This document shows, piece by piece, positions 47,602 through 58,131 of a stretch of DNA of 64,000 nucleotides. The first letter of the stretch is position 1. Each line of letters opens with the position of its first letter. This DNA is from Ampelocalamus luodianensis (Eukaryota; Streptophyta; Magnoliopsida; Poales; Poaceae): contig JAYEVH010000229.1 of the NCBI GenBank assembly GCA_036346255.1, positions 89,102-153,101 of the forward strand. Direction: 5' to 3'. Both the position numbers and the translations under genes were made by a program. A model generated the notes under the pieces. That model ran no database searches. It worked only from the letters and a program-made list of their open reading frames with translations, and was not told the DNA's origin.

Positions 47602-49987
47602 TGTAATACCCTATAATAGGATTCGGGAGGAAATCTAAAGTTTTAAAAGAAACGAGTGATCTAAGTCGATCTGTGGGAAGGACCTTCTTGAAAATAACTG
47701 AATAAGTGGGAGGAGATGGTTTTGTAAAAGCGTAGCAACCTGGCTCTGGCTTCGCCCATGAGGTCCTATAGTGGCCGGCCAAGGGGAGGCACCCTTTCTC
47801 CCCCAAACCCTAGCCGCCCTACCCTCCCCACTCCCTGTGCGCCTCCTCGGTCCGAGCACCTCCTCCATGCCTTCCCGCCGTCCAAGAGGCGCGATCTCTC
47901 CGCCGGTCGTCCAAGGAAGGAGACGCGAAGGATCGTGGCGTGTGGAGGCCGCCAAGGAAGGAGAAGAAGGAGGAGGAGGAGAGGGAAGGGTGAAGGTTCG
48001 CGGAAGCATCCTGGTCCTCAGCGCTCGTCAAGGGTAACCCGGTCTTCCCCGAGTAGATGCATTTTTAATGGTTGTAGCAATGTCGGTATTCTGTCTCCTC
48101 GTGACAGATTGCGTTGGACAGACGTTTTGGTGTAGTTAAGTACGGATTTAGGCCTGGTCATCTGCTAGAGAGTTGTAGAGGACGTCAATAGCTTTCGATG
48201 AAGTATTAGATCGCAAAATTTTGATCTCTGTAGCAGAAGTTATGAATTATTTGGTGGGACTGTTCTACGAATCTGTCGGTAATCTGACAGGTTTTAGTAA
48301 TCTGCATTGTGTGATCTGTTAAATGGAAAATATGAGGATCTCAGTATAACGAAAGTTGTAGATAATTGTCGTAGCTTTCAGTGAAGGTCAAGAACGCGAA
48401 GTTTGGACAAACGAGCTAAACGTTATGATAGTTTTAGTGTACTGTCATGAGAACCTGACGTGACATTGGTGTTCTGTTGTCTGGCTTGTTAGGGGTCGTA
48501 TATTGCCGAATCAGGAAGGCCCACCAACTAGGTTTAGTTGGGGAATTTTATAAGATTTCAATGAAGTCTAAGATCACCTCATTTGGACTCCTGTACTAAA
48601 AGATACGAATTTTTATTACGATCGCTTCTGAGAGGGTCAATTCAGCATTTAAGAAATTGGGGTCGGGTCGCGTTCAAGCTATGGCTATTTCGTGCTTGCT
48701 CATAAGGATTATTTGGTTCATTATTGTTGTATTATAAAGCTTTTAAATGTATTCTTAGGTGAGGGACTGGTCCCGGAGGCAGCACCTACTCGCATCCACC
48801 GCTCTCACGCGTTGAGGCAAGTACCGCTTGGTAGAGTAACTATGGATGGTTTGACCTTGCTTGCTAGTATTTGATATTTAACAACTGTGATTGATTGATG
48901 GTATGATATACTGGTTGAAGACGATGAATGCTTGTGATACATGCTAGAAGTTTATATATAAATTCACGTGGACAAATGATGGTATGACATGTCCGTTAGC
49001 AATGATGAATGCTTGTGATACATGCTAGTATTTGTATATAAATTAGCCGTGGTCGAATGATGGTATGACATGTCGGTTAAAGATGATATATGCCTTTGAT
49101 ATGAATGGTTATTATTCATGTACAGAGCTGATGTTGTTCATGCTATTTGCAAAATCATATTGTCATATGCACCGAAAAACATACATAAAGCCCGGTCACG
49201 TGGTGACCAGGAATGCATGATTGAGGTCCCCACATTCCTGGAATGTGGGCATTGAGAAGAGGTCCCCATCCAGAAAACGATGGGCTTATGGTCCCACACT
49301 TGTGGAGTGTGGGCTTGAGGTCCCATTTACTTGCGGAGTATTGGGCAATTGGTCCCTGTGCTTGCGAGCACAAGCATGGTATGCGGCGATGGTCGCATAT
49401 CTCGCATTACCGGTGAAATGCGATACAGAGTGAAAGAGAAAAGTTGCATTGCATTCTTGCATACATACCACATGAGATATGTTTCTATGTAAAGCTTTGG
49501 GAATGGAATGTTGATGATGTACATGTGAGCTTAATGTTTCTTTTTGGTACTTGCTGAGTCGTTGGACTCACCCTTGCTTTTGTTGTGTTTTTAGGTACCA
49601 TTTGCAAGGACCCATGCATGGGAGGAGTAGACTTGAATCGGACACACACACTCCATCCACCTTTAAAGTTGATACGTTTTTAGTTCATATGTTAATAAAC
49701 GTGCAAACTGCTAGAGAATTGTTTATGCTTCATGCAGTGGTTTAAATATAATAATGATGAGTAGTGTCTTTTGGATATCTCTCAATATGCTAGTTGCTTC
49801 ATATTTTGGAACGCCTATTGATGATTCTCAATGTTAGGTTATTTATATATATTGTGTTATTCAAATGTTGGAACCTCCGGTAGTTAACAATTCAGGGAAG
49901 TTCACTAAAATTTTGGTAGAATGTATTGGCTTAGAATTGTTTAATGTTAGTTTGGTAGCATTCAGTGCTCATGTTATGGGGTGTTAT
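47602..49987 (+). repeat. LTR D (3' LTR of the nested element)
   Basis: 2,386 bp, nearly collinear with LTR C, differing by many one- to three-base indels. The last bases are GGGGTGTTAT where LTR C has GGGTGTTACA, so the canonical CA end is damaged. The hairpin cluster is at 49195-49385. Confidence 0.88.
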
Positions 49988-49992
49988 GAACT

Positions 49993-51078
49993 CACTGTAG
50001 TTCCTTTAGCGCAAACCCAACCCCATTTCTTATCGTTGCTCTGTCCCTCTGTGGACAATCACGTTCTAAAATTCACAACTTTTAGTACAGAGTCCAAATG
50101 AGGTGTCCTTGACTCTATTTAAAGCTTAAGAAAATCTCCACCTAAACCTAGTTGGTGAGCCCTCCTGATTCAGCCATCTAATAACCCTATCGAGCTAATT
50201 ATTAGAACATCAATTTCACGTCAGGTTCTCTGGAAAGAACACTAAAACTATCATTACTTTCAGCTCGTTTGTCCAAATTTTGCATTCTTATGCTTCCCTG
50301 AAATCTACGACAATGACCTACAACTTTCGTTATACTGAGATCCACTAATTCTCCCTTTAACAGATCGCTCTAGTCAGATTACTAAAATCTGTCGTAACAC
50401 CGCGATTCGCAGAACAGTCACACTAAATAATTCATAACTTTTGATCCGTACGTCGGAATCAGGTGTTCTTGTCGGCCACCGAAAGCTAAGAACATTATCC
50501 AAATAACTCTAGGAGATCAAAACTTCTGATTCGGCCTCTAAGACGTTGAAACAACCTGCGCAACATACTGGACAGATTCGAATCTACTGCAGACTGACTT
50601 TGATCCAAACGATTCTAATCGGTTTCGCATCTAAACAACAACAAAACAGCGGGGAAACGAATTGATACCCTTAGAGACACGTGAAACGCTGAACAAAAAC
50701 CCACGAAGAGCACCTTCTTCTTCTCCTCCTTTCTTCTTCTCCCTTCTTCTCCTTCCACCATGGCCGGCGGCACCTCGGAGCTTCTTCCTCAACTTGGTAG
50801 AGTAGCAGGGAGGGGGGGCTGCTATAGTACCGCGTGCTATAGTGCGGCGTGGTACTGTAGCAGAGGTTAGGGTTTTGGAGAAGGGCACCCCCCCTTCTTG
50901 ACTCCACTACAAGGCTAGCCCACTTGGCTAGGACGCCTTGGGCCGAAAGCCCTAGGTCCAATACTCCCTCAAATCTTGAATTTTCTTTTAATTTTCCTCT
51001 ACACTTTAGAGCTTTCAAATTTGAATAAATTTCTCTTCCGAATAATATGTTCTCTTTATTTGATATTCGGGTATTACA
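49993..51078 (-). repeat. LTR B, right part
   Basis: Continues LTR B after the TSD copy GAACT (49988-49992) and ends TTCGGGTATTACA. Together the two parts total about 2,185 bp, close to LTR A. Long minus-strand frames here (50671-51309) are LTR leader sequence shared with LTR A and not a protein. Confidence 0.85.
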
Positions 51079-51083
51079 ATTCA

Positions 51084-51438
51084 TCCACGTATGGCGCCAT
51101 GCTTTTTGGTTTGAATGACTATGGCCAAATAATCTGTGGGCCAATCGCGTAGTGGCACAACGATTGTGGGTTATTTCTGTCAAAATAAAAAAAACATGGT
51201 TTATATGTGTAAAATGAATAAATTTTTTTTTAAAAAAAAAACAAATCATGACCAGTGAGATTACCACAAAAAATGGAGCATACGCTTCGAGTATCGTGCC
51301 TACTCTCAATTATTGAAAGCACAAAAAAAATTTAAGGAAAAAGCAAAGCCAATGATTTCATATTCTCTCATTCTCCGTCTTCCTTTCACTCCATTTGTTA
51401 TAATTTTTGTGGTAATTTTATTAAAAGTGCATGTGGTA
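51084..51438. other. Sequence flanking the outer gypsy element
   Basis: Continues the pre-insertion sequence that ended at 33732. AT-rich, with a poly-A/T run near 51220. No gene recognised. Confidence 0.4.
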
Positions 51439-52460
51439 ATTTAGGGTAGGGTTTTGATTACCGATTTTTTTTTACCGAAGGTCACTAGTAAGACCGAAAT
51501 GGTTAAAAATCAAAAAAATTCTGCCAAATTCGGCGGAAATTTTTAAATTAAAATTTGAATTTTTCAAAGTTAAAATGAAAAAGATAAAATTCAAGCAAAA
51601 TTCAGTGGACAAGAGTAATTTCGGCCAGTTTTTCCTGTTTTTGAATTTTACAAGGGGAACCCGATAGAACCAAAAATCCTAATTTTTAGTTGATTATCGA
51701 CCGATAATCCAAACCTTGATTTAGGGTGAAATTCATGGTATTTTTGTACTTTTCAAAATTTATAAAAATAATGATAGTTTTTTTAACAAAGGCTGGTAAC
51801 AGTTTAAATTTATAGATTGTATCTTGGGTGCAGATGACAATGAATTTTTCAAGTACTTTAATTCACAATAGACTGACATAGATGTTATTTTTTTCATCTC
51901 AGCTCAGTAATTTGCTCAAACTACATATGATAACTTAGGGTGCAACTAAAGCACAGAGGCACAACCTAGTTTTCATCCTCGTCGGCCTCGATGAAAACAA
52001 ATAGAACTTTTGGGTGACAATTTGTTGAACATATAGATGGTAACTTAGAAGTAAACTAATGGTAATTTTTCAAGATTTCAAATTCACAAAAAGTGACGGT
52101 AGGTAATTTTTAAACATTAGGTTTTTTTTGAACCGCATATGGTAACTTAAGTGCAACTAATGGCAAGTTTTGAACTTTTTCAGGTTCATAGAACTGATGG
52201 TGCTCTTGAACTTAGGGTGGTAATTTCTTAAAACTATATTGGTGACTACGGGCTCGACTGTTGAAAATTTCAGAAGTTTCTCGAATTCTCAAAGTCATGG
52301 TAAATTTGAACTTACGATGTTAATTTGTTAAACTATTGACGATAATTTAGTGTTCAATTGATGGTAACTTATATGACTTTGGTGCACTAATTTATTAAAA
52401 ACGTAGATGATAACTTTTATTTTTTGGTTGCATTTTGAATTTCTTGAGCTACACATCTTA
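51370..52460. repeat. Degenerate tandem repeat of roughly 100-130 bp units
   Basis: Phrases such as ATATGGTAACTTAGGGTGCAA, CTAATGGTAATTTTTCAAG and GAACTTAGGGTGGTAATTT recur at about 51930, 52030, 52130, 52210, 52310 and 52370 with strong divergence. A 272-bp MITE (51447-51718) sits in the array. No coding potential. Confidence 0.6.
51447..51718. mobile_element. hAT-type MITE with perfect 8-bp TSD
   Basis: ATTTAGGG at 51439-51446 and 51719-51726 flanks it. The left terminus TAGGGTTTTGATTACCG and the inverted right terminus CAAGGTTTGGATTATCG agree at most positions. The interior (AAATTAAAATTTGAATTTTTC) places it in the same family as the element at 19006. Confidence 0.8.
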
Positions 52461-52596
52461 ATTTAGTGGTACATGTCACGAATAGAAGAAAAATATTTCT
52501 AGGATTATTCCATGAAAAAAAAGAAAAAGCGAGTGCTCTATAAGACTAAAGAGCACCTAGATTCTCTGTAGTTGCTTCCAACAAGTATTGAAACAA

Positions 52597-53178
52597 GGAA
52601 TAAGTCTATTTTACCCCCCTCGAACTTTCTAAAAAGTCTACTCAACCCCCTCAACTACAAAACCTGTTTTTTAAACCCACTAATCTTTCAAAACCGGGTC
52701 AAATAACACCCTGAGGTGATTTGGCTGGGCGGTTTTGCATACGTGGCAGGAATAAGTGCATTTTACCCTCCTCAAACTTTACAAAAAATTCACTTAACCT
52801 CTGAACTACAAAACCGATTTTTTATCCCCTAGTACTTCAAAATCGGGTCAAATAACAACCTGAGATGGTTTGGCTGATGTGGTTCCTAGGGCCCACCTAT
52901 TATATATATAGAGAGAGAGAGAGCAACAGACAAAGGGAGAACAGAGAGAAAGCATAGCACAGGAAACAGAGGAGGCGGCGGTGAGCTGCGGCCTGGGAGG
53001 TGATGGTGGTGGCCAAAACAGGTCCCTAGGATAGTGGGGAGTCAAGGGGTGCTGATAGCGCTCCTAGAGATGGCCTATGATAGTGGAGGTGCTAGGCCAA
53101 GCGGTGGCCGGTTTTGTAGTTGAAAGGGGGTTAAATAGACTTTTTAGAAAGTTTCAAGGAGTAAAATAAACTTATTCC
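52597..53178. mobile_element. Mutator-like element with perfect 9-bp TSD and duplicated TIR region
   Basis: TTGAAACAA occurs at 52588-52596 and 53179-53187. The left arm GGAATAAGTCTATTTTACCC... is inverted at the right (...AAACTTATTCC) over about 75 bp, up to CTACAAAACC. The left arm and its neighbour are repeated directly inside: 52597-52749 recurs as 52750-52878 (GGAATAAGTGCATTTTACCC, then CAAAATCGGGTCAAATAAC). The remaining core includes (TA)n(GA)n at 52897-52923 and a short GC-rich segment (52970-53110) that may be captured sequence. No transposase. Confidence 0.8.
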
Positions 53179-53187
53179 TTGAAACAA

Positions 53188-53436
53188 TTGTACACATAGC
53201 CTATCCATTTTACTCACACAGTCTGCCACCTATGTTTTGCTTTATAAAATCTACCTTGTGTGAAATACGTGAGTACATCTATGACCGCGGACATGGCTAT
53301 TCGGATATCTTTACACTCTATATAGGTTGTATAACTTTCTCCACAAGATATTATCAATTTATAATGTCTACGCATATGACACGCTTTCTTAGGCGTGCAA
53401 ATAAGAATATCATAACAAAGCTTTTCCGAACATCAC
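53188..53436. other. Unassigned intergenic sequence
   Basis: No gene or element terminus identified. Confidence 0.4.
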
Positions 53437-53692
53437 TGTATATCTCATTTTTTTTAATTAAGCCTTTAGTGGGGTTTTAAGGCCCATTAAGAGGTTAAAC
53501 CCATGAAAGGAGAAGCCTAGACTTAAAAAAAGAGCTAGAGGAGAGAGACTGAAACCCTTATCGATCGATCTCTCCCTCCTCCCAGCTGCCGCAAGTCCTC
53601 TAGCCTACCCTATGCAGCCCCTACGCCAATTCCTTGCGCGGCCCAAGCCTTGCATGAAAGTGCTGCCCTCCTGTGCCAGAACCAGCCACCAC

Positions 53693-54810
53693 CAGGCGCG
53701 GCGCCAAGGGGTGCCCCTGGTGCACGAGCACCCCCAAAAAAATATGTAAATTTTTTATTAGGTATACGTATGAACGCAGCCCACACCAATTTCAGCCCAA
53801 TCCCAAATTCAGCCTACCAATTTCAGCCCAATCCCCAATCCCAATCGGCCAATCCATCTCTAGGTCAGGACTCAGGAGGCCCTTGGAGCTTGGAAGCTTG
53901 CTTCTCGACGCCGCCCACCTCCCCTATTGCTTCTCCTGGCTCGTCCTCGGCTCCTCCGACCTCTGCAAGTCCGTCACATCCTTGCTTGTCCTCCTCCGTC
54001 GGCCCGCCGCCGAGGACGACGAGAGGTCGAGATCGTCCGGCATCGAGTCGTCGAGAGGCTGCGGACGACGAGTCCGTCGCCAAGGTAGGGCAGCCGGCAG
54101 CGCCTCCTTGCTTGACAATCGGTTTGATAAGGTTAATATGGAGTTGCTTGTTTGCATGTCCACTTTGAATCCTATGAATTCATTTGCTTCTTATGATAGG
54201 GACAAAGTGATTAGTCTTGCCAACTTTTATCCCAATGATTTTTCAAGCATAGATTTAATGAGACTTTCTTTCCAACTTGATAACTTCATTGATGATATGC
54301 GAAGCGATGATAGATTTAAGGGCCTAAATAATCTCGGTGAGCTTTCTACTAAGCTTGTTGAAACAAGAAAGCATGATATTTATAAGTTGGTGTACTTACT
54401 TCTTAAATTGGTATTGCTCCTACTGGTAGCAATGGCAAGCGTTGAAAGAGTATTTTCGGTGATGAATCTTGTGAAGAACAAGTTGAGAAATAGTATGGGC
54501 GATCAAGTATTGAATGATTGTTTAGTCACCTTTATAGAGCGAGATATCTTCTCGAAGGTTAATGATGATGATATAATCAAGTGTTTTCAAGGAATGAGAT
54601 CGCGTCGTGTGGTATTGTAATTTCCATTAGCTATTTAGGCCTCTTTTATTCATGTAAGATTTTAATTTGAACTATTTGTATTGTTTTATTAACTAATTTC
54701 GAACTCTTTTGTATAATTGTGTCGGATTTATAAAATTATATATTTGTCATACAAGATTTTTTTATCCTTGAAATGTGCACCCCAGTGATAAATTCCTGGC
54801 TCCGCCACTG
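53693..54810 (+). mobile_element. Internally deleted hAT transposon with perfect 8-bp TSD
   Basis: Starts CAGGCGCGGCGCCAAGG and ends CCTGGCTCCGCCACTG, flanked by GCCACCAC at 53685-53692 and 54811-54818. Its 1,118 bp comprise a left end with GTGCCCCTGGTGCACGAGC, a GC-rich leader, and the last third of a transposase gene. The N-terminal and central transposase parts are deleted. It inserted into the solo LTR spanning this region. Confidence 0.88.
54109..54620 (+). pseudogene. hAT transposase C-terminus with dimerisation domain (fragment)
   Basis: About 170 residues remain, from NRFDKVNMELLVCMSTLNPM through DKVISLANFYPNDF to the C-terminal hAT dimerisation motif (MASVERVFSVMNLVKNKLRN, then QVLNDCLVTFIERDIF) and a stop. 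The motif is well preserved. The frame is joined upstream to GC-rich leader sequence by the internal deletion, so the long open frame from 53673 is a fusion without an N-terminal zinc finger or the catalytic core. It could not cut DNA, but the dimerisation surface might survive if expressed. Confidence 0.8.
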
Positions 54811-56997
54811 GCCACCACCCACTACTGCATGCTCTGTTGTCATGTTTTGCATTCAATGCTTCTGCTAATCCTTCCCTACTGCCACTACTAGATAATGGCT
54901 TTGCATGTGCACTACGCTAGATGCTGCTGCATGCATGGGGTGCTCTGTTGAATTTTGCATGTGCTACGGCAAAAGAGGGGGAGAGAGAAAGAAAGAAAAA
55001 GAAAGGTCCTGCATGCATGCTTGTGGATGATTCTCTATCCTGAAACATTGGATTGCTGCTGCTGCCTGTGTTGCCAAGGAAGAAGCAAGGGAAGCAAAGG
55101 AAGAAAGAAAGGGAGAGAAGGATTTCGCGGGATTTTGTGATCGTCTTCGTGTTATTCGCGGGTAACGATATGAAAACCTTTAGATGACCTTAGTTTAGTC
55201 GTTGTTCAATTTGTAGGACGTTTGGTTAATGGGCAGAGTATATTTCAGTGTGCTCTAGTTCGTCGAATTGTGACGCAGAACCTTTCGAGGGAAATTAGAG
55301 GTATTTAGGCTCGGATTTAGGGTTTTGTCCAATTAGAAAAGATGTAGATAAGTTTCTTATATTTATAGGAAAGTCTAGATCACTAGATTCAGAGTAGCGA
55401 ATGAAAAGTTACGACCTTAGGAAGGTCGCTGTCTGCAGTCAAGGTCGTTGGCAGAAATCATGTAGATCAGTTGTTTTCACCTAGTAAATGAAATAATTAA
55501 AATTTGATGATAACTTGAATTAGCTTGAAAATTTTGAGTAGTTTCCATAATTGGTATCGTTTGTATCTTTTCGAGTTTTAGAATTAAAGATACAAAATTA
55601 TGAAGCGGTATGTCCTGACAGATTCTGGGACAGTCTTCAGGGAAAGAAACAGCGAAGAAAATAGCAGAATCAAAATTTTGTCATAACTAGGAAATTGTAG
55701 GAAATTGAGTAAGGATTCCAGAAAGTATTGGTTTGCTATATTTGGAGTACGGGTGAATAATTTCAAGCATTTTTACTACTGGGATAGCGGGTAGTGCGTC
55801 CGGTAGAATTGAGTTAATTGTGTCGTCTTGACGTAGATATGCGAGGGCAATTAGTGTAAAGTGTTAGTTCTGTGATGATGTGATCAGATTATTTTGAATT
55901 GTTTGTTCAGGGAGTGTGACCTCTAGTGCCTTACCACCGCCTCGTTATCCGGCTCCGAATGAATAAAAAGGCAAGTATATGGTAGAGTGGTGAATAATAG
56001 GTTGTTCGCTATTGTCATTGATATTACTTATCATGTCATTTATTATTCTTTCATTAACTTTATTCATATACATGATATTGATGACATTGAGTTAATGAGA
56101 TTACGATATTGAGATAATGAGAATGAGATATTGAGTTAATGTGATGAGTTATGTAAATTATTAATTATGATGTTGTATCATTTACATTCATCATGATAAG
56201 AGTGCACGAGCCAGGTCGATGAGAAAGTAATGTAACTATTCCGGTGAGGTCGCTAAGAAAGATGCATGACTAGTATGCAGTGCTCTAGATAAAGTCTTAC
56301 ATTTGTAAGGACTAGTTAAAGTCTTATAATATAGTGACCTCATCCTAACGAAGATGGGGAACGAGTGTATCATCGACGGGTGAATACTCCACTATACCGG
56401 TATCAACTAATAAGATGCATTATGAGCATGAGCATGATGGTGCATTCGCATATATAAGTAAATTGTTAAATTGTGCAAATTTACCTATATGGAATATGGC
56501 TTATTTTTTTTAGTATGAGAATGATATTAAATAGATAGATGATGATGATGATGATATCCTTGATTATGGTTGATAAACTGTTGTTTATAGCTTTATTGTA
56601 TATTTACTGAGTCTTGGACTCACTCTTGCTTTGTTGTTATTTTTATATGATCGTTGATGACGACATACATAGGAGGGAATAGATTACAAGCGCCACATGC
56701 GAAACAACTATTCATTTAATATTTATTTAGAGTGGTTTCTTATAAATCTAGAGACATTGATTATTTCCTTTAGATTATTATCCATAGACTTATTTATTGC
56801 CTAGATTAATGTTTGCGACTAGTTGGTAAATTCATTAGTTGATTAGTATTGTTTCAAACGTTCATCTTGTGACCCGTGGACGGGTTTTAATCTTGATGTG
56901 CTTGCTGAAAGTTTTTTGTAAATTAATGTTTAAATTGGTAGTTAGCATAATTTGATAACATTCTAGGCTCAATGTTTCTGCGGAGTGTTACAATCGC

Positions 56998-57422
56998 CCA
57001 CTCACCCTCCCAACGCATGTTCCATGTATTTGTTCACTTCTTCCGTATGGAACTTTGTGGCAATAACTACAAGCACTTGATGAGGGCAGGAATGTCCTCA
57101 CCTTTGTCTAGAAGTGATTTTAATTATGCTTATGTCGTCTTTTACCCTATGTTTTTTTACTGAAATCTTTTCCTATGGTCAAAATGGAATTGTGTTTTCA
57201 GCTGCCATAGTTAATGGCCACCATCTTGAGTAGACGGCTCAAAAAATTTGGACATCTTTGAGACACCAACAGATACCAACTAGATCGATAGAACCAAGAA
57301 CTAGTCGTAACAAAATTGGTCACAACAGTCAATGATGCCTTCAAAGAACGCCCTACACTTGCACTAGTTTAGAAAGTAAGGGGAGTTGCGAATTTGAGAG
57401 ATTGGAATTAGCAAGGATAATT
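56998..57422. other. Unassigned intergenic sequence
   Basis: Between the solo LTR and the TRIM. No gene or repeat recognised. Confidence 0.4.
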
Positions 57423-57427
57423 AAGTG

Positions 57428-57690
57428 TATTAGGTTGCATGCACAAACCAATTCACTCAAAAGCTTAAGCTGATGAGGAAAGATGGACAATTTACTTATA
57501 CTTCAACACTCCCCTCATGCCTAAGACGTAGAATAGAAATGGACTGCAATTATTATTTTTAATTGCGTCAACCGGGTCTTGAACTCAAGATTTCTTGGCT
57601 CTGATACCATATTTTGTTGCATGCACTAGCCAATTCACTCAAAAGCTTAAGCTGATGAAGAAAGACAGATAATTCACTTATACTTCAACA
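57428..57690 (-). mobile_element. Intact TRIM/SMART-type LTR retrotransposon, 263 bp
   Basis: Two direct repeats of 81 bp (57428-57508 and 57610-57690) differ at only a few positions. On minus each starts TGTTGAAGTATAAG and ends TGCATGCAAC plus a few bases. Next to the right copy is GGCTCTGATACCA (57597-57609), the complement of the initiator-Met primer site TGGTATCAGAGCC. Next to the left copy is the polypurine tract GGCATGAGGGGAG (minus). AAGTG flanks both ends (57423-57427, 57691-57695). The 101-bp interior cannot encode anything, so transposition must use proteins in trans. No 5S rRNA-like promoter is present, so it is not Cassandra. Confidence 0.92.
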
Positions 57691-57695
57691 AAGTG

Positions 57696-58131
57696 AGTTT
57701 CTACCGGAGCTTGCAGTACTTCCCTTCGTGAGGCCTCTCATTGGCATAAGACTTTACTAGACTTGAGCCATATTGTTGCTATTTAAATTTGTGTGATCCA
57801 AAACATACGAACTACCATCGAACAAGTTACTTTCTAAGTATATGAATTACCCTTAGAGCATTCGGCCATGCAGTGTTTCATAAAACCTCAAGTATTCCGC
57901 GTAAGATCTCTCTGCTGAGTGGTCGTTATGCTCCATCCACGTATTATTATGTGGTAAATGTTCGTTCAGGTTACTTCAGTTGCACACTGGAAAATATTTA
58001 CTTTGGAGAAATGGTGAACGATTTACTTTTTGCTAGTCGATTTGGCAGCAGAAACTGTGACAAAGGGCTTGTTAAGAAACTAGCATGAAGTATGCCCATT
58101 TCAGTAAAATTCACATAGGGGGTTCATTCTG
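57696..58131. other. Unassigned intergenic sequence
   Basis: No gene recognised. The 71-codon frame at 57873-58088 has no family resemblance. Confidence 0.4.

Larger units (their letters stand above)
41262..49987 (+). mobile_element. Complete chromoviral-type Ty3-gypsy LARD, plus strand, nested in LTR B
   Basis: LTR C is 41262-43689 and LTR D 47602-49987; the interior is 43690-47601. GAACT flanks it at 41257-41261 and 49988-49992. LTR C ends GGGTGTTACA and is followed at once by GCTGGTATCGTGAGC, a diverged initiator-Met primer binding site. LTR D is preceded by the polypurine tract TTTAAGGGGGGTAGAG. Total length is 8,726 bp. The interior is only 3.9 kb and lacks readable gag-pol apart from a chromodomain tail, so the element was presumably non-autonomous. 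It is younger than its host LTR by position. Confidence 0.9.
33733..51078 (-). mobile_element. Complete chromoviral-type Ty3-gypsy LARD, minus strand, split by a nested element
   Basis: Outer ends are TGTAACACCCC (33733) and ...GGGTATTACA (51078), flanked by ATTCA at 33728-33732 and 51079-51083. LTR A is 33733-35893. The 5' LTR (LTR B) is 40163-41261 plus 49993-51078, interrupted by the element at 41262-49987. Without the insertion the element is about 8.6 kb with LTRs of about 2.2 kb and a 4.27-kb interior (35894-40162). On minus, the 5' LTR is followed by a primer-site-like TGGTATCGAGC (near 40150). The 3' LTR is preceded by GAGGGTAGAA. The interior has no gag, protease, reverse transcriptase or RNase H that I can read, only a chromodomain tail, so it was probably mobilised in trans. 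A CACTA-like CACTACACCAAAAACTC sits at 39324. Confidence 0.88.
53437..56992 (+). repeat. Solo LTR of a gypsy element, split by a hAT insertion
   Basis: Candidate start TGTATATCTC (53437) and clear end GCGGAGTGTTACA (56992). Flanks ATCAC (53432-53436) and ATCGC (56993-56997) agree in four of five. Subtracting the hAT insertion and its TSD leaves about 2.43 kb, the same size class as LTRs C and D. It shares with them the TTACTGAGTCTTGGACTC and ACTCTTGC block near 56605. No primer site or interior follows. The right end is firm; the left end is inferred. Confidence 0.6.

Noticed and set aside
31167..51155. A complete CACTA element from 31167 to a GTAGTG at about 51150, containing the gypsy pair
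   Set aside because: Apart from GTAGTG the right end does not match the left terminus inverted, and no 3-bp TSD is seen.
50671..51309. 212-codon minus-strand frame
   Set aside because: It runs across the end of LTR B into flanking DNA, which no real gene would do. The matching part of LTR A is not open in the same way.
57428..57690. Cassandra-type TRIM with 5S rRNA promoter
   Set aside because: The LTRs are only 81 bp and show no 5S-like A-box, intermediate element or C-box.
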